Shown here in pieces: positions 44,331 through 54,176 of a stretch of 64,000 bases of DNA. Positions within the stretch are counted from its first letter, which is position 1. Every line of letters starts with the position of its first letter. Position numbers and translations under genes: made by a program. Origin of the DNA: Pseudomonas sp. R84 (lineage in GTDB: Bacteria > Pseudomonadota > Gammaproteobacteria > Pseudomonadales > Pseudomonadaceae); contig NZ_CP019426.1 of assembly GCF_009834515.1 (NCBI RefSeq), forward strand, positions 4,391,501 through 4,455,500, written 5' to 3'. Under the pieces are notes generated by a model that saw only the letters and a program-made list of their open reading frames with translations, did not search any database and had not been told where the DNA came from.

Positions 44331-45461
44331 TTATTTCGGGAGGGTGTCGCAACGATCCTTGGCGCCCATGATCCAGCCGTAGAAGTAATCAGCAATCACC
44401 TTCCCGCCCGTGGCCGGCACCGGATGGATCTTGTCCGGGCCGATCATCGCCGCCGCGTAGCGTTTGACGTCGGGCCCGAACGCGCATTGCAGATTGGCAT
44501 ATCCCAGATGCTGCTCCCGCGCCCACGGCTCAAGCACCTGCGCGTACGCCGACATCGGATACGCACTGGAGCGCGTGGTGTCCTGACGCATGATCAGGTT
44601 GATACTCGCCTGCGGCTGAATCTCGCGCAGCATGCCCACCAGCCCCTGAACGTTCTGCAAGTACTGTGCAGGCTTGACGCCGAACCCTTGATCGTTACCG
44701 CCGAGCATGATCAGGTAAACATCAGCGGGGATCTTCGACACCGCAGCTTTCCACTGCACCTGCCATTGCGGATCCTTGTGATAGAAGTCCGCAGAGGCCG
44801 CACCCGATGCCGCCAGTTTCGAGACCCGCACGCCGTTCTGCTCGTTGCTCATCCACAGGCCGAACAACGTCGGCGCGCCCTTCACCACTTCCAGTTTGAA
44901 GGACCAGTCTTTCGCTGCCGAAAGGCCTGTCAGCGCGACTTCCTGAACGCCCGAACCTTCAAGCTTCAGGGGTTGCCAGTCTTGCGCGGGAGACCAGCGA
45001 TAGCGGAGCTCGCTGGATTCACCGTTGCCCAGATAAAGCAGTTTCGCCTGAGTGACCGCCGTATCAATGCGCGGCGAAGGACTGGCATCCACTTGCAACC
45101 ATGCGCCGGGCCGGCCTGTTACCGTGCGACTGTCCGGACTCGCCTGGCCCAGGTCTGAAACCTTCCAGTCGCCGCCGAAGTACTTGTCACTGCTGCGGGT
45201 GTATTTGAAATGCGTGCCGCCCAGCGCCGCGCCGTGGTTGAAACCGACGTAACCCGGCCCGGCAAAACCCACCTCCCCGGCCACGCGCTGCACCAGCTTA
45301 TTCAGGTAGAAATCCTGTCCGGCGCTGTAGCTGTCGCCGATCACCGAGACCGACAACACCTTGCCGGCCTTGCCTTCACGCCACTGCGCGAATCGCTCGC
45401 GGGCGTCGCCCACCTGAACCACCGAGGCCGCCACGGGTTGCGCATCATCTACTGCCAACAT
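44331..45461 (-). CDS. SGNH/GDSL hydrolase-family protein
   Basis: 376 aa. SGNH blocks: SVIGDSYSAGQ (nucleophile Ser near 45), a Gly in the block II region, YLIMLGGNDQ (Asn) and IGPDKIHPV (Asp and His). The middle (about 110-240) is a beta-rich insert. No signal peptide from the ATG at 45461 (AAGGA upstream), so as annotated it would be cytoplasmic. In polysaccharide loci such proteins act as O-acetylesterases or acetyltransferases on the polymer. It lies upstream of, and in the same direction as nothing else; REP sequences flank it. Confidence 0.8.
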   Translation of the reverse strand: MLAVDDAQPVAASVVQVGDARERFAQWREGKAGKVLSVSVIGDSYSAGQDFYLNKLVQRVAGEVGFAGPGYVGFNHGAALGGTHFKYTRSSDKYFGGDWKVSDLGQASPDSRTVTGRPGAWLQVDASPSPRIDTAVTQAKLLYLGNGESSELRYRWSPAQDWQPLKLEGSGVQEVALTGLSAAKDWSFKLEVVKGAPTLFGLWMSNEQNGVRVSKLAASGAASADFYHKDPQWQVQWKAAVSKIPADVYLIMLGGNDQGFGVKPAQYLQNVQGLVGMLREIQPQASINLIMRQDTTRSSAYPMSAYAQVLEPWAREQHLGYANLQCAFGPDVKRYAAAMIGPDKIHPVPATGGKVIADYFYGWIMGAKDRCDTLPK

Positions 45462-45519
45462 GCAAAATTTTCCTTCAGTCTGGAATGGCCCACTGAATGC
45501 TTGGGTGTACAGAGATCAA

Positions 45520-45609
45520 CTGTAGGAGTGAGCCTGCTCGCGATAGCGGTCTATCCAATACAAATGCATTGACTGACACAACGCTATCGCGAGCAGGCTC
45601 ACTCCTACA
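45520..45609. repeat. REPIN
   Basis: Arms CTGTAGGAGTGAGCCTGC and GCAGGCTCACTCCTAC around a loop of about 50 bp, upstream of the SGNH gene start. Confidence 0.88.
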
Positions 45610-45652
45610 TTTATCGCGGTCATCCGCTAAATCTGTGTACACCAAGAAAATT

Positions 45653-45677
45653 TGTGGGAGCGAGCTTGCTCGCGAAG
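45653..45677. repeat. Single REP unit
   Basis: A lone half-REPIN (TGTGGGAGCGAGCTTGCTCG) abuts the stop codon of the acyltransferase gene. Confidence 0.8.
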
Positions 45678-45680
45678 CTT

Positions 45681-46727
45681 TTAGCTGTTTTGCGTCTGCA
45701 CCACAGGGACGATGGGCGCCACCGGTTTCTTCTTCGCCACGCGCTCGCCGAGGAACAGCACCGAAGTGAAATTGAACCGACTGAAAACCATCGACAACAC
45801 CACCGGCCCCAGCAAGCCAAAGCTCAGCCCACCGAGCACCAGCAAGCTCTCATCCTTCACCCCCAACCGTCCCAGCACAAATCGCGACGTCGCCGCGAAC
45901 AACACATGAAACAGGAAAATCGCATAGGAATAACCGCCCAACCAGGTCAGCGCCTTCGACCGTACATCACTCGACAGCAGCGCGATGCAGGACACGCAAC
46001 CCACGGTCAAACCAATCAGACTGCGACGATCAACAATCAACTCACGATCAATCGCCGCGACATACAACAACGTCAGCGAGATCAACACCAACACCAGCGG
46101 CCCGATCACTTTGAACGTCTGCTTCAACCGGTCGACATTCTCCTGGCCAATCATCCCTGCCACGAAAAACGGCAGCAGATAAATCGCGCCGTTGATCCCG
46201 AACGCATCGAACTTGAACGGCGGCAACAAAAACAACACTGCCGCAAACGCGAACAGCCCATACAACCGCGTCGCCGAACGCAGCATCCCGCGCCACTCCA
46301 GCAGCCCGACGAACATGAAAATGATGAACACCGCCTGCAGGAACCAGAAGTGGTTGATCGGCACCCAGAACGACAACAACGCGTCGATCACCCCGACGTC
46401 CTTGTTCACCCCCGGTCCCACTGCTTGCAGCACCGAGAACGGCACGCCGACGCAAAACAGCGGCACGATCAAGCGGCGCACCTTGCCGCTGAAGAACGCG
46501 GAAAAGTCATTGCCGCGAATCTTGTAGATCGAATAGATGTACCCGGAGATGAAGGTGAACAGCGGCATACGCACGTACACCATCGAATCGGCGATCACCC
46601 GGAACGGTGAGCCGATGTCGATTTTCAACCCGCCGCCCAACGGCCCGATGACGTGATAGAGCACCAGCAACAGGCACGCTAGGCCACGCAGGGTTTCAAT
46701 CTCCAGGGACTTTTTCTTGCTCGACAT
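45681..46727 (-). CDS. Acyltransferase 3 (OafA/WcaH-type) membrane O-acyltransferase
   Basis: 348 aa with ten membrane segments. Family signature at the N-terminus: EIETLRGLACLLLVLYHVIGP (catalytic His and RGLA), then YVRMPLFTFISGY with the second conserved Arg/Phe region. It moves acetyl or another acyl group from a cytoplasmic donor across the membrane to sugars. It has no fused SGNH domain; the SGNH protein at 44331 may fill that role. Begins 12 bp after the polymerase gene stop in the assembly-gene string. Confidence 0.9.
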   Translation of the reverse strand: MSSKKKSLEIETLRGLACLLLVLYHVIGPLGGGLKIDIGSPFRVIADSMVYVRMPLFTFISGYIYSIYKIRGNDFSAFFSGKVRRLIVPLFCVGVPFSVLQAVGPGVNKDVGVIDALLSFWVPINHFWFLQAVFIIFMFVGLLEWRGMLRSATRLYGLFAFAAVLFLLPPFKFDAFGINGAIYLLPFFVAGMIGQENVDRLKQTFKVIGPLVLVLISLTLLYVAAIDRELIVDRRSLIGLTVGCVSCIALLSSDVRSKALTWLGGYSYAIFLFHVLFAATSRFVLGRLGVKDESLLVLGGLSFGLLGPVVLSMVFSRFNFTSVLFLGERVAKKKPVAPIVPVVQTQNS

Positions 46728-46739
46728 AAAGCACCTGCC

Positions 46740-47843
46740 TCAATTCAGAATTCTTGATTCAACCTGCACCGGTTTGTTCGCCCGCAGCATCAAGCCCAGG
46801 CCGACAAACAACACCGGCACCACCATCGAGAAGTGCCGGGCGAAGGAACCGAAGTCCGGCTCGAACAGCCCTTGCACCAGCAGAAACGCCAGCGGAATCG
46901 CGATCAGTTCCTTGGGTTTGGTCTGGATCGGCGCGCCTTTGTAATCGGTCGAGGTGATGACTTTGAACAGCAGCAACGCGGTCATGATCATCAACGCGAC
47001 GAAGATCACCTGACCCGGGCCGGACAGCAGAATCAGCTCCACCGGGAACGACAGGCGGAAGAAGATGATCATCGAGTCCAGCGCCTGCGAAACAAAATCG
47101 CTGCCCGTGAGCCACGAGACAATCAATGACTTCGAGCCCTCCTCGCCCGCCGTGCGCAGTTCGTTGTTACTGGCGCGAATCGATGACACCGGAAAGCCCA
47201 GTGCGAGCTGGATCGACATCGCCACCGCCAGATAAAACAAGAACAGCATCAGGAAGAACGTCGTGCGCGACACGTACTTTTTCATCACACAGACGCCGAC
47301 CCACGACAGCGAAAACAGAATCCAGTAAGGCCGGATCAGCACACCGTAGATCACCGCCGAAAGGAAAAAACCACCACGATATTTACGCGTCAGCGAGCTG
47401 AGCAGAATGCTCAACACCGCCACCGACACAATGATTTCCTTGGTCAGGTTCTCCAGGAAAAACGAGCGCACGATGCCCCACAGACACAGGGTGCCGAAGA
47501 TCGCCAACGGCATGCGCCGAAACACCACTACCGGAATGGCAGTGAGGAAAAAATTGCAGAACATGCCGTAGGCCCAGGCATTGGTCAGGTTGATCCCGGT
47601 GGGCCGCAGCAGGAACGCCGAACACTCGTAGGACGAGCGATCCGGTGAGAACGGGTTCCAGAAATTGCAGTTGTCGGCACGGGCGTAGGACGACCACAAG
47701 GTCATCGCATCCGGGCCCGGATCACGCGGGATCAACAGCGGCATCGCCACCGACAGAAACAGCCCGGTGAACAGGATCAGGAATGAGATCGACGAATCGA
47801 GTCGCTTGCCACGAAACTCGATGCACGGCAGCTTCAGGCCCAT
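46740..47843 (-). CDS. Wzy/EpsG-like polysaccharide polymerase
   Basis: 367 aa from the ATG at 47843; the frame is open further upstream but only as a shadow of the flippase gene. About 10-12 membrane helices, with long periplasmic loops (e.g. DPGPDAMTLWSSYARADNCNFWNP and SIRASNNELRTAGEEGS) as in Wzy/EpsG proteins that join repeat units. It overlaps the flippase gene by 10 bp. Polymerases are poorly conserved, so the call rests on topology and context. Confidence 0.75.
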   Translation of the reverse strand: MGLKLPCIEFRGKRLDSSISFLILFTGLFLSVAMPLLIPRDPGPDAMTLWSSYARADNCNFWNPFSPDRSSYECSAFLLRPTGINLTNAWAYGMFCNFFLTAIPVVVFRRMPLAIFGTLCLWGIVRSFFLENLTKEIIVSVAVLSILLSSLTRKYRGGFFLSAVIYGVLIRPYWILFSLSWVGVCVMKKYVSRTTFFLMLFLFYLAVAMSIQLALGFPVSSIRASNNELRTAGEEGSKSLIVSWLTGSDFVSQALDSMIIFFRLSFPVELILLSGPGQVIFVALMIMTALLLFKVITSTDYKGAPIQTKPKELIAIPLAFLLVQGLFEPDFGSFARHFSMVVPVLFVGLGLMLRANKPVQVESRILN

Positions 47844-49066
47844 GACAACGCGCCCTTTTTCCCGGCCGTTGCGCGGGTCAGCACGGCAATCACCAGCAGT
47901 TGCACGATGATCGCGAAGACGTTGCCCCACGCCGCGCCGTAGATCGAATAGTGCTTGATCAACACATAGCTGACCGGCACCGAAATCAACAAACAAATGG
48001 CAGCGCTGGCCAGTGACACTCGACTGTTTTTCGAGGCAATCAAACCACCCCAGACGATGTCGCCAATCGCGCGCAGGGCGAAGGAGAAAATCAGTACGCC
48101 GAGGATCACATTGTCCGGACGCGGCACGCTGGTGGCGACGTAATCGAGCACCACGTTGAAAAACACATAGATCGCCACCGCCACCGCCGCCGATACCAGC
48201 AGCGAGCGCATCACCCACTTGTTGATGAACAGTTGCTTGACTGTGAACGCCTGTTGCTCGGCTTGGAAACGCTTGGCCAGCACCGGAATCCCGACTACCG
48301 CCACCACGGCGTACGACAGCGCCTGCAAAGTGTTCGCCGCCGACCACGCGTAGACGTATTTACCGAGGCTGGCGTAGGGTTCCAGATCGATGATCAGAAA
48401 GCGCTCGGCGTACTGACTCAATGCGATCAATCCAGTGCCGAGGTAAAACGGCAATCCGGCCTTCCACACCGTGGCCGTGGCCAACGTGCCGGCGACTCGT
48501 CCCTTGTGCACGTTCACCACGATCAGGTAACCGGCGATGATCACCAGCACGTTCGCGGCGACCCACAGCCACAACACACTGGCGATGCCCGACACCCAGT
48601 CGAGCATCATCCCGCCCACCGCCAACACCGCCCACAGGCCGGTCTTTACGAAGAACAGCAATGCGCCCGCCGTGGCTTTCTGCGCGGAAAACACGAACGA
48701 GTTGATCTCGAACGACAGGTGTTCGGTGAGCAACACCAGCGTCACACAGAGGATCAGCGCGGCGGTCGCTTCAACTGTCTGGAACAGTGAATAAATCAGC
48801 ACCGTCACCACCGACAGCACCAGCCCCACCGCCAGATACAGCAGCAAAACCTTGTCGACCACGCGGCGCGAACTGCCGCCGACGCTGATCAAGCGATTGA
48901 TCTCGGAACTGAAACCGACGCTGTAGAACTTCGACGCAATCAGCGATGCCGCGACCACCACGCCGTAAAAGCCCAGCGCCTCATATCCGAGGTAATGGGT
49001 GATCGCCAACACCAGCAAAAACTTCGCGCCTAACGCTCCGCCGCGAAGCAGCAGCCGAAATATCAT
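47834..49066 (-). CDS. Wzx-like polysaccharide flippase (MATE/PST superfamily)
   Basis: 410 aa with 12 or more membrane segments, starting MIFRLLLRGGALGAKFLLVLAIT, typical of the PST polysaccharide exporters. It would flip the lipid-linked repeat unit to the periplasm for the adjacent polymerase. Overlaps the pyruvyl transferase gene by 4 bp and the polymerase gene by 10 bp, so the three are tightly coupled. Substrate specificity not deducible. Confidence 0.85.
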   Translation of the reverse strand: MIFRLLLRGGALGAKFLLVLAITHYLGYEALGFYGVVVAASLIASKFYSVGFSSEINRLISVGGSSRRVVDKVLLLYLAVGLVLSVVTVLIYSLFQTVEATAALILCVTLVLLTEHLSFEINSFVFSAQKATAGALLFFVKTGLWAVLAVGGMMLDWVSGIASVLWLWVAANVLVIIAGYLIVVNVHKGRVAGTLATATVWKAGLPFYLGTGLIALSQYAERFLIIDLEPYASLGKYVYAWSAANTLQALSYAVVAVVGIPVLAKRFQAEQQAFTVKQLFINKWVMRSLLVSAAVAVAIYVFFNVVLDYVATSVPRPDNVILGVLIFSFALRAIGDIVWGGLIASKNSRVSLASAAICLLISVPVSYVLIKHYSIYGAAWGNVFAIIVQLLVIAVLTRATAGKKGALSWA

Positions 49067-50175
49067 CGAACGACACCCTTGATGATGTCATCCATGGCCA
49101 CGGTTTTCGCTTCGATTTCACGGCAGGTATCCGTCAGGCGTTTGCCGAAGTTCGACAGCGCATTCGGCGCGTAAACCGTGTCGATGATGGTGTCGACATT
49201 GATGTCGCCGCCGTTGATCACCCAGTCCTCGACACCCATGTCCTGATAGGCGCCAAAGCCTTTGCGTTCATAGCTGATGTGGTACGCCGGCACGCCGGAA
49301 AGCAGCGATTCGATAGCGCCGTGCAAGCGCACGGAAATCACCAGGTCCGGTTGGTATTTGGCAATCGTCGCTTTCAGCGACAACAGGTCTTCAGTGATGC
49401 CCAGCTCGCGATAAAAAGCACCGTCATCATTGCCGCGCACCGCGCTCTGTACGGCGCAGACCACTTTGCTTTTGTTCTTCAGGCGCTGCAGCAGCACTTT
49501 CAGATTGGCCACGTAAGCGACTTTCTTTTCCTTGCTCCACTCCGGCGGCTTGCGCAGCACTACGCAGACCGTGGCTGGCGAAGACGCGCAGCGGGTGAAC
49601 TTCGCTTGCTGGAGGATTTTGCTCGCCAGCGACTGCACTGCCAGGTCCGGTGCGCGGTAGACGTTTGCACAGGCATCGAAAATCGCCGAGGAGCGATTGT
49701 CGCGCACGAACACCGCATCGGCGCTGGCGTAGTGTTCGACGATCTTGCTGCTCTCGCCATGGAACGGGCCGATGCTTTGCGGCAGGTACACCGACGGCAC
49801 TTTGCTGAGGATCGCGGTTTCCAGTTGTTTGGCGTGGCCGAGTTTCAGCTTGATGTGTTCGAAAGCGCTTTTCGAGCGCATGTAGCCGCCGCCGACGCCG
49901 ACGATCAGATCGGTTTTCTTCAGCAGATCCGCCAGCCCGGCGTAGGACTGATTAAGGAACACCGCTTGCTTGACCCGGCCCAAACCCTTGGCCGCCATCA
50001 CTGGCGCGTCAAAACGCGGGTGCGGCAAGTAGCTGAAAGAATCCGGATCGGAAGCGACAACACTGATCGCGGTGTCTTCACCAAAGTTGCGTTGCACAAG
50101 GGCAATGGCCAGATCGACGAGCAAGCCGTCACCGGAGTTGGAGGCACTGTAGCCATGCAAAATCGTTACGTTCAT
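49063..50175 (-). CDS. Polysaccharide pyruvyl transferase family protein
   Basis: 370 aa. N-terminal ILHGYSASNSGDGLLVDLA and later GVGGGYMRSK, PQSIGPFHG, VFVRDNRSS and VISVRLHGAIESLLSGVPAYHISYE are characteristic of the PS_pyruv_trans family (CsaB, ExoV, WcaK). It transfers pyruvate from phosphoenolpyruvate to a sugar of the repeat unit as a ketal, giving an acidic polymer. Tightly coupled to the flippase gene (4-bp overlap). Confidence 0.88.
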   Translation of the reverse strand: MNVTILHGYSASNSGDGLLVDLAIALVQRNFGEDTAISVVASDPDSFSYLPHPRFDAPVMAAKGLGRVKQAVFLNQSYAGLADLLKKTDLIVGVGGGYMRSKSAFEHIKLKLGHAKQLETAILSKVPSVYLPQSIGPFHGESSKIVEHYASADAVFVRDNRSSAIFDACANVYRAPDLAVQSLASKILQQAKFTRCASSPATVCVVLRKPPEWSKEKKVAYVANLKVLLQRLKNKSKVVCAVQSAVRGNDDGAFYRELGITEDLLSLKATIAKYQPDLVISVRLHGAIESLLSGVPAYHISYERKGFGAYQDMGVEDWVINGGDINVDTIIDTVYAPNALSNFGKRLTDTCREIEAKTVAMDDIIKGVVR

Positions 50176-50190
50176 ATGCTTGAGTTCTAC

Positions 50191-51273
50191 TTAAAAAGTG
50201 GGAGCGCGGTACAAGTCGTAGGTCTGGCGAATCATCAACGCGGCGCTGAAACGCTCGCGGACGATGCTCCGACCTTCATTGCCGAGGTCGAGCAGGCGCG
50301 GCTTCTGGATGATCGTCAGCACGTCGGTCAATGCCTGGTGATCACCGGACGGGAAGACATAACCGGAGACTTCGTTGGTGACCAGTTCAGGCAGCGACGT
50401 GCAGTTGCTGGCAATCACCGGTAAACCCATGGCCATGCCTTCCAGCGGCACCATGGCGAAACCTTCCCAGCGACTTGGCACAATCAGCGCATCGGCTTTC
50501 TGGTACAGCGCCTGCACTTCGCTCGGCGTTACCCATGGCAGGTATTCAACAGAGTCCATCGGTGGGCACTCCACCGAGTCCTCGTTCACCGCGCTGCCGA
50601 CCACAGTCAGCTTCAAGTCTTTGCGCTGCACATTGGCGAAGGCCTTGAGCAGCACGTCGAAGCCTTTCTGATAATCGAGGCGACCAACGAAAAGCAGATG
50701 AATCGGCTCGGGACTCGCCGCTTTCGGCGCGTCATCCTTGCGATGAATGCCGTTGTAGATCAGCTTCATGCGCTTGCGCTCGATGCCGAAGCGCGCGGCT
50801 TTGTCGAGTTCGTACTGGCTGACGCAAATGATCACGTCGGTGACTTTCTGCAGCACCCGCTCGATCCACGCATAGACTTTCTGCTTGGTCGGCGAGCTTT
50901 CCATCAAGAACGAAAACGCGTGCGGGCAGTAGACGATTTTCGGCTTGCGCCACGGTCGCAACAGCACACAAACACATCGCCCGATCACGCCGGAAAAGGT
51001 GCTGTGCAAATGCACCACATCGGGTTTTTCCTTGAGCATCACCTGGGTCAGGCGCCAGGCAAAACTCAACAGCGACGGCACATTGCGCCCGGTACGCGGG
51101 AAGGTGCGGATCTGTTTCGCGCCGATGCCGTGCAACTCTTTGGCCTGATCGTCCGGGACCAGATACACCAGCTCGTAGTTCGCCGCATCGCCTTCAGGCG
51201 AAGCCGAAATCGTCCGGATCACCGTCGCGACGCCACCTTTGATCGTCTCTGCCACGTGCAGTATTTTCTTCAC
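50191..51273 (-). CDS. GT4-family glycosyltransferase
   Basis: 360 aa GT-B fold enzyme. N-terminal KKILHVAETIKGGVATVIRTIS (glycine-rich donor-acceptor loop), linker IYNGIHRKD, and the C-terminal retaining-GT signature EGFAMVPLEGMAMGLPVIASN (ExxxxxxxE for the nucleotide sugar). It adds a hexose from an NDP-sugar to the lipid-linked repeat. It is the only visible glycosyltransferase besides WcaJ, so either the repeat unit is very short or other transferases are encoded elsewhere. Confidence 0.92.
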   Translation of the reverse strand: MKKILHVAETIKGGVATVIRTISASPEGDAANYELVYLVPDDQAKELHGIGAKQIRTFPRTGRNVPSLLSFAWRLTQVMLKEKPDVVHLHSTFSGVIGRCVCVLLRPWRKPKIVYCPHAFSFLMESSPTKQKVYAWIERVLQKVTDVIICVSQYELDKAARFGIERKRMKLIYNGIHRKDDAPKAASPEPIHLLFVGRLDYQKGFDVLLKAFANVQRKDLKLTVVGSAVNEDSVECPPMDSVEYLPWVTPSEVQALYQKADALIVPSRWEGFAMVPLEGMAMGLPVIASNCTSLPELVTNEVSGYVFPSGDHQALTDVLTIIQKPRLLDLGNEGRSIVRERFSAALMIRQTYDLYRAPTF

Positions 51274-51313
51274 AAATCACCCACTTCAAACAGGAAAAAA
51301 CAGTCGCTGACAG

Positions 51314-53563
51314 TCAGGATTTGTCGGACGCGTATTCGTAGTTGTAATAACCGTTGCCGCCGTTGCCGTAGTAACTGGCGGCACGCTTCTCGACGCCGTT
51401 GAACACCGCGCCTTTCAACTCGATGCCGTTCTGCGCGAAGCGGCGGATGGTCAGTTCGATCTCTTTGGCCGGGTTCACCCCGAAGCGCGTGACGATCAGG
51501 CTGATCCCTGCTTCACGGCCGACGATGGCCGCATCAGTCACCGCCAGCAGCGGCGGCGTATCGATGATCACCAGGTCGTAGCGCTCGCTCAGTTCGGCGA
51601 GCAAATCGCGGAAGTTGCCGTGCATCAGCAGCTCGGAGGGATTGGGCGGTACCTGGCCGCGACTGATGAAGTGCAGGTTGTCGATTTCGACCTTGTTGAT
51701 CGCCTGATCGATGCTGCAGCGCTTGACCAGCAGATCGGACAAGCCGTTGGTGATCGGTGTGTTGAGGGTTTTGTGCAGGTGACCTTTGCGCATGTCGGCA
51801 TCGATCAGCACCACGCGCTGGCCGCTCAGGGCCATGACGGCGGCGAGGTTGGACGAGACAAAGGTCTTGCCGACCTGCGGGCTCGGCCCGGAAATCATGA
51901 TGCGGTTGTTGGTCGAATCGAGCCCGGCGAAATGCAGGCAGGTGCGCAGGCTGCGGATCGATTCGATCGACAGATCTGTCGGGTTACGCAGGGCCAACAG
52001 GTACGCCGGTTTGTCGACACCGTCGCGGGCGCGGCCTTTTTTGTTGTCTTCTTCATCCTGCAAGGCGCTGTACGGAATCGACGCGTACACCGGCAAGCCC
52101 AATTGCTCGATGGCTTCCGGGCCTTCCAGACCACGGCTCAGGGATTTGCGCAGCAACACCAGAGCTACACCGACAAAGGCACCGAGGAAGGTAGCAATCA
52201 GCACAATCAGGGCTTTTTTCGGTTTGACCGGGCTGGTCAGGTCGACATCCGCCGCGTCGACCAGACGCACGTTACCCACGGCACCGGCGCGGACGATGTC
52301 CAGCTCCTGGGATTTGTTCAGCAACTGCGTGTAGATCTGCGAGGCCACTTCGACATCGCGGGTCAGGTTGAGCAGCTCTTGTTGCGTGGCAGGCAGATCG
52401 CCGACCTTGCCTTCCAGCGACTTCTGTTGCTGGGTCAGTTCGCCGATCTGGCTCATCAGCGCGCGATAGGCCGGGTGCTGTTTGGTGAACTTGCGGTCCA
52501 TCTCCGCCTGCTGCATTTTCAGCTCGGAGATCCGCGTTTCCAGCGCCACCGACTGACCGAGTACCGACTGGGTTTCCAGCGAGATGTTCACGGTCTTGCC
52601 GTGGGTCTGGTAGGCGTTCAGCGCATCGCTGGCCTTGGCCAGATCACGTTTGACCTGCGGCAACTGGCTCTGCAGAAAAGCCAGACTCTGCGCCGCTTCC
52701 GCCGAGGTGCGGCGCACGTTCTGATCGACGTACAGCGCGGCGATCTTGTTGAGGATCTTCACCGCTTCAGCGGCGTCGCTGCTGGCCAGCGCCAGTTTGA
52801 TAATCCCCGACTCCTTGCCCTGCTCGGAGATATCCAGTGCATCCTGATAACCCTGAATGGTCACGATCCGTGGGTTGCGCACCACCTCGAAACTGGTGCC
52901 GGGGTTGGCCAGCAACTGGCTGATCTGCCCTTCTACGCCGTCCTGCGAGAACGCTTCGCCGGCGATACCTTCTACCAGCAGGTTGTCGTTGTCATCGAGT
53001 AACTGGAAGTGCTTCTGTTCGCCGGCAATCAGGGTGAGCTTCTTGCCCAGCAGTTCTTTCGGCAGATTGAGCCGGGCGAACTCCAGACGCTCACCGCCCC
53101 AGGCGTAACTGTTCAGGCCGAAACGCGGCGCAGCAACGCTGGTTTCGGTCTCGCCGCGATAACACCGGGCGAGAAAGCCGCCAATCATCGGGAAGGTGTT
53201 GGGGGTGACATCGATGTCCAGACGCAGGTCGTCGACGGTTTTGCCGATCACCGCGCGGGATTTGATGATGCCGATTTCGGTCACCGACGGCGATTGCCCA
53301 CCGAGCATGCTGTTGAGGTCGGAGAAACCGAGCATGTCGTTCTTTTTCGGCTCGACCTGCACCAGCGCATTCGCCAGGTACACGGGCGTGGCCAACACTG
53401 CGTAGGCCACACCGGTGACCATAAACGCGCCGGTGAGCGCGCCGATCAACCATTTCTGGTCGATCAAACTGCCGAATATGCCGAGAAGATCAATACTGTC
53501 TTGATCATTGTCGCGGGTGCCGATGACGGACGGTAACTGCATAAGTCTGTTCTTACCATTCAT
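51314..53563 (-). CDS. Wzc-like polysaccharide co-polymerase and BY-kinase
   Basis: 749 aa. N-terminal Wzz-type domain with TM1 (about 35-55), periplasmic coiled coil (about 280-400), TM2 (about 455-475); then a cytoplasmic tyrosine kinase: Walker A GPSPQVGKTFVSSNLA, A' VLIDADMRKGHLH, B YDLVIIDTPP. The C-terminal tail has a Tyr cluster (YYGNGGNGYYNYEYA) for autophosphorylation. It sets chain length and couples to the Wza-like pore. An internal ATG at 53542 is possible. Adjacent to its cognate phosphatase (18 bp). Confidence 0.94.
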   Translation of the reverse strand: MNGKNRLMQLPSVIGTRDNDQDSIDLLGIFGSLIDQKWLIGALTGAFMVTGVAYAVLATPVYLANALVQVEPKKNDMLGFSDLNSMLGGQSPSVTEIGIIKSRAVIGKTVDDLRLDIDVTPNTFPMIGGFLARCYRGETETSVAAPRFGLNSYAWGGERLEFARLNLPKELLGKKLTLIAGEQKHFQLLDDNDNLLVEGIAGEAFSQDGVEGQISQLLANPGTSFEVVRNPRIVTIQGYQDALDISEQGKESGIIKLALASSDAAEAVKILNKIAALYVDQNVRRTSAEAAQSLAFLQSQLPQVKRDLAKASDALNAYQTHGKTVNISLETQSVLGQSVALETRISELKMQQAEMDRKFTKQHPAYRALMSQIGELTQQQKSLEGKVGDLPATQQELLNLTRDVEVASQIYTQLLNKSQELDIVRAGAVGNVRLVDAADVDLTSPVKPKKALIVLIATFLGAFVGVALVLLRKSLSRGLEGPEAIEQLGLPVYASIPYSALQDEEDNKKGRARDGVDKPAYLLALRNPTDLSIESIRSLRTCLHFAGLDSTNNRIMISGPSPQVGKTFVSSNLAAVMALSGQRVVLIDADMRKGHLHKTLNTPITNGLSDLLVKRCSIDQAINKVEIDNLHFISRGQVPPNPSELLMHGNFRDLLAELSERYDLVIIDTPPLLAVTDAAIVGREAGISLIVTRFGVNPAKEIELTIRRFAQNGIELKGAVFNGVEKRAASYYGNGGNGYYNYEYASDKS

Positions 53564-53581
53564 TGATCTGAAGAATATTCA

Positions 53582-54022
53582 TCAACGCGCGAGGCGTTGT
53601 GCCCATGAGCTGACAGCATCTTCAATCAATGCATGGGCATGAATAAAAGCGGCCTTGCCTTGACGATACGGATCTTGTATTTCACGCTCGCTCTGCCACT
53701 TGCCGAGCAGAAATACTTTGCCCCTCGCATGAGAGGCAATCTTCAATACTTGATTAACATGCTGTTTTTCCATGACCAGAATCAGGTCTGATTCATTGAC
53801 TATGTCCGCGGTCAATTGGCGTGCCGTGAAGCCTTCGGCGCTATGCCCATGGTCTTCGAGCACTTGCCGGGCGGACGCCTCTACGCCCTCGCCCACCCGC
53901 GCCGACAGGCCTGCGGAGGAGACAGTGATCGCTGAAGGAGCGAGCGCGTTACGCAGCATCAGTTCTGCCGTCGGACTACGGCATATATTGCCCACGCAAA
54001 CGACAAGGATCTTTCTGAACAA
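53582..54022 (-). CDS. Wzb-like low-molecular-weight protein tyrosine phosphatase
   Basis: 146 aa. P-loop CVGNICRSPTAE (C-x5-R-S, catalytic Cys near residue 9) and the DP loop REIQDPYRQG with its Asp. It dephosphorylates the Wzc-like kinase to permit high-molecular-weight polymer synthesis. The frame is open to 54070, but the TTG at 54022 follows CAGGAAAG at normal spacing and gives the canonical LFRKILVVCVGNICRS start. First gene of the assembly operon running leftward. Confidence 0.92.
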   Translation of the reverse strand: MFRKILVVCVGNICRSPTAELMLRNALAPSAITVSSAGLSARVGEGVEASARQVLEDHGHSAEGFTARQLTADIVNESDLILVMEKQHVNQVLKIASHARGKVFLLGKWQSEREIQDPYRQGKAAFIHAHALIEDAVSSWAQRLAR

Positions 54023-54176
54023 GGTTTTACTTTCCTGTGTAATGTCAAACGGCCAACATCTCGAGAGCAATTTAATGAACCCTCAAGATCTTTCTTCACT
54101 CGGAAATAGATTCGCCCTGTTAGTACCGAAGCATTAAGTACCACAGCGTTTAAAAGCCCCCCAACCACAATTAGCG

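Noticed and set aside
46740..48347. 535-codon frame for the polymerase
   Set aside because: The first 168 codons are a low-quality reading of the flippase gene in another frame; the ATG at 47843 gives a normal membrane protein.
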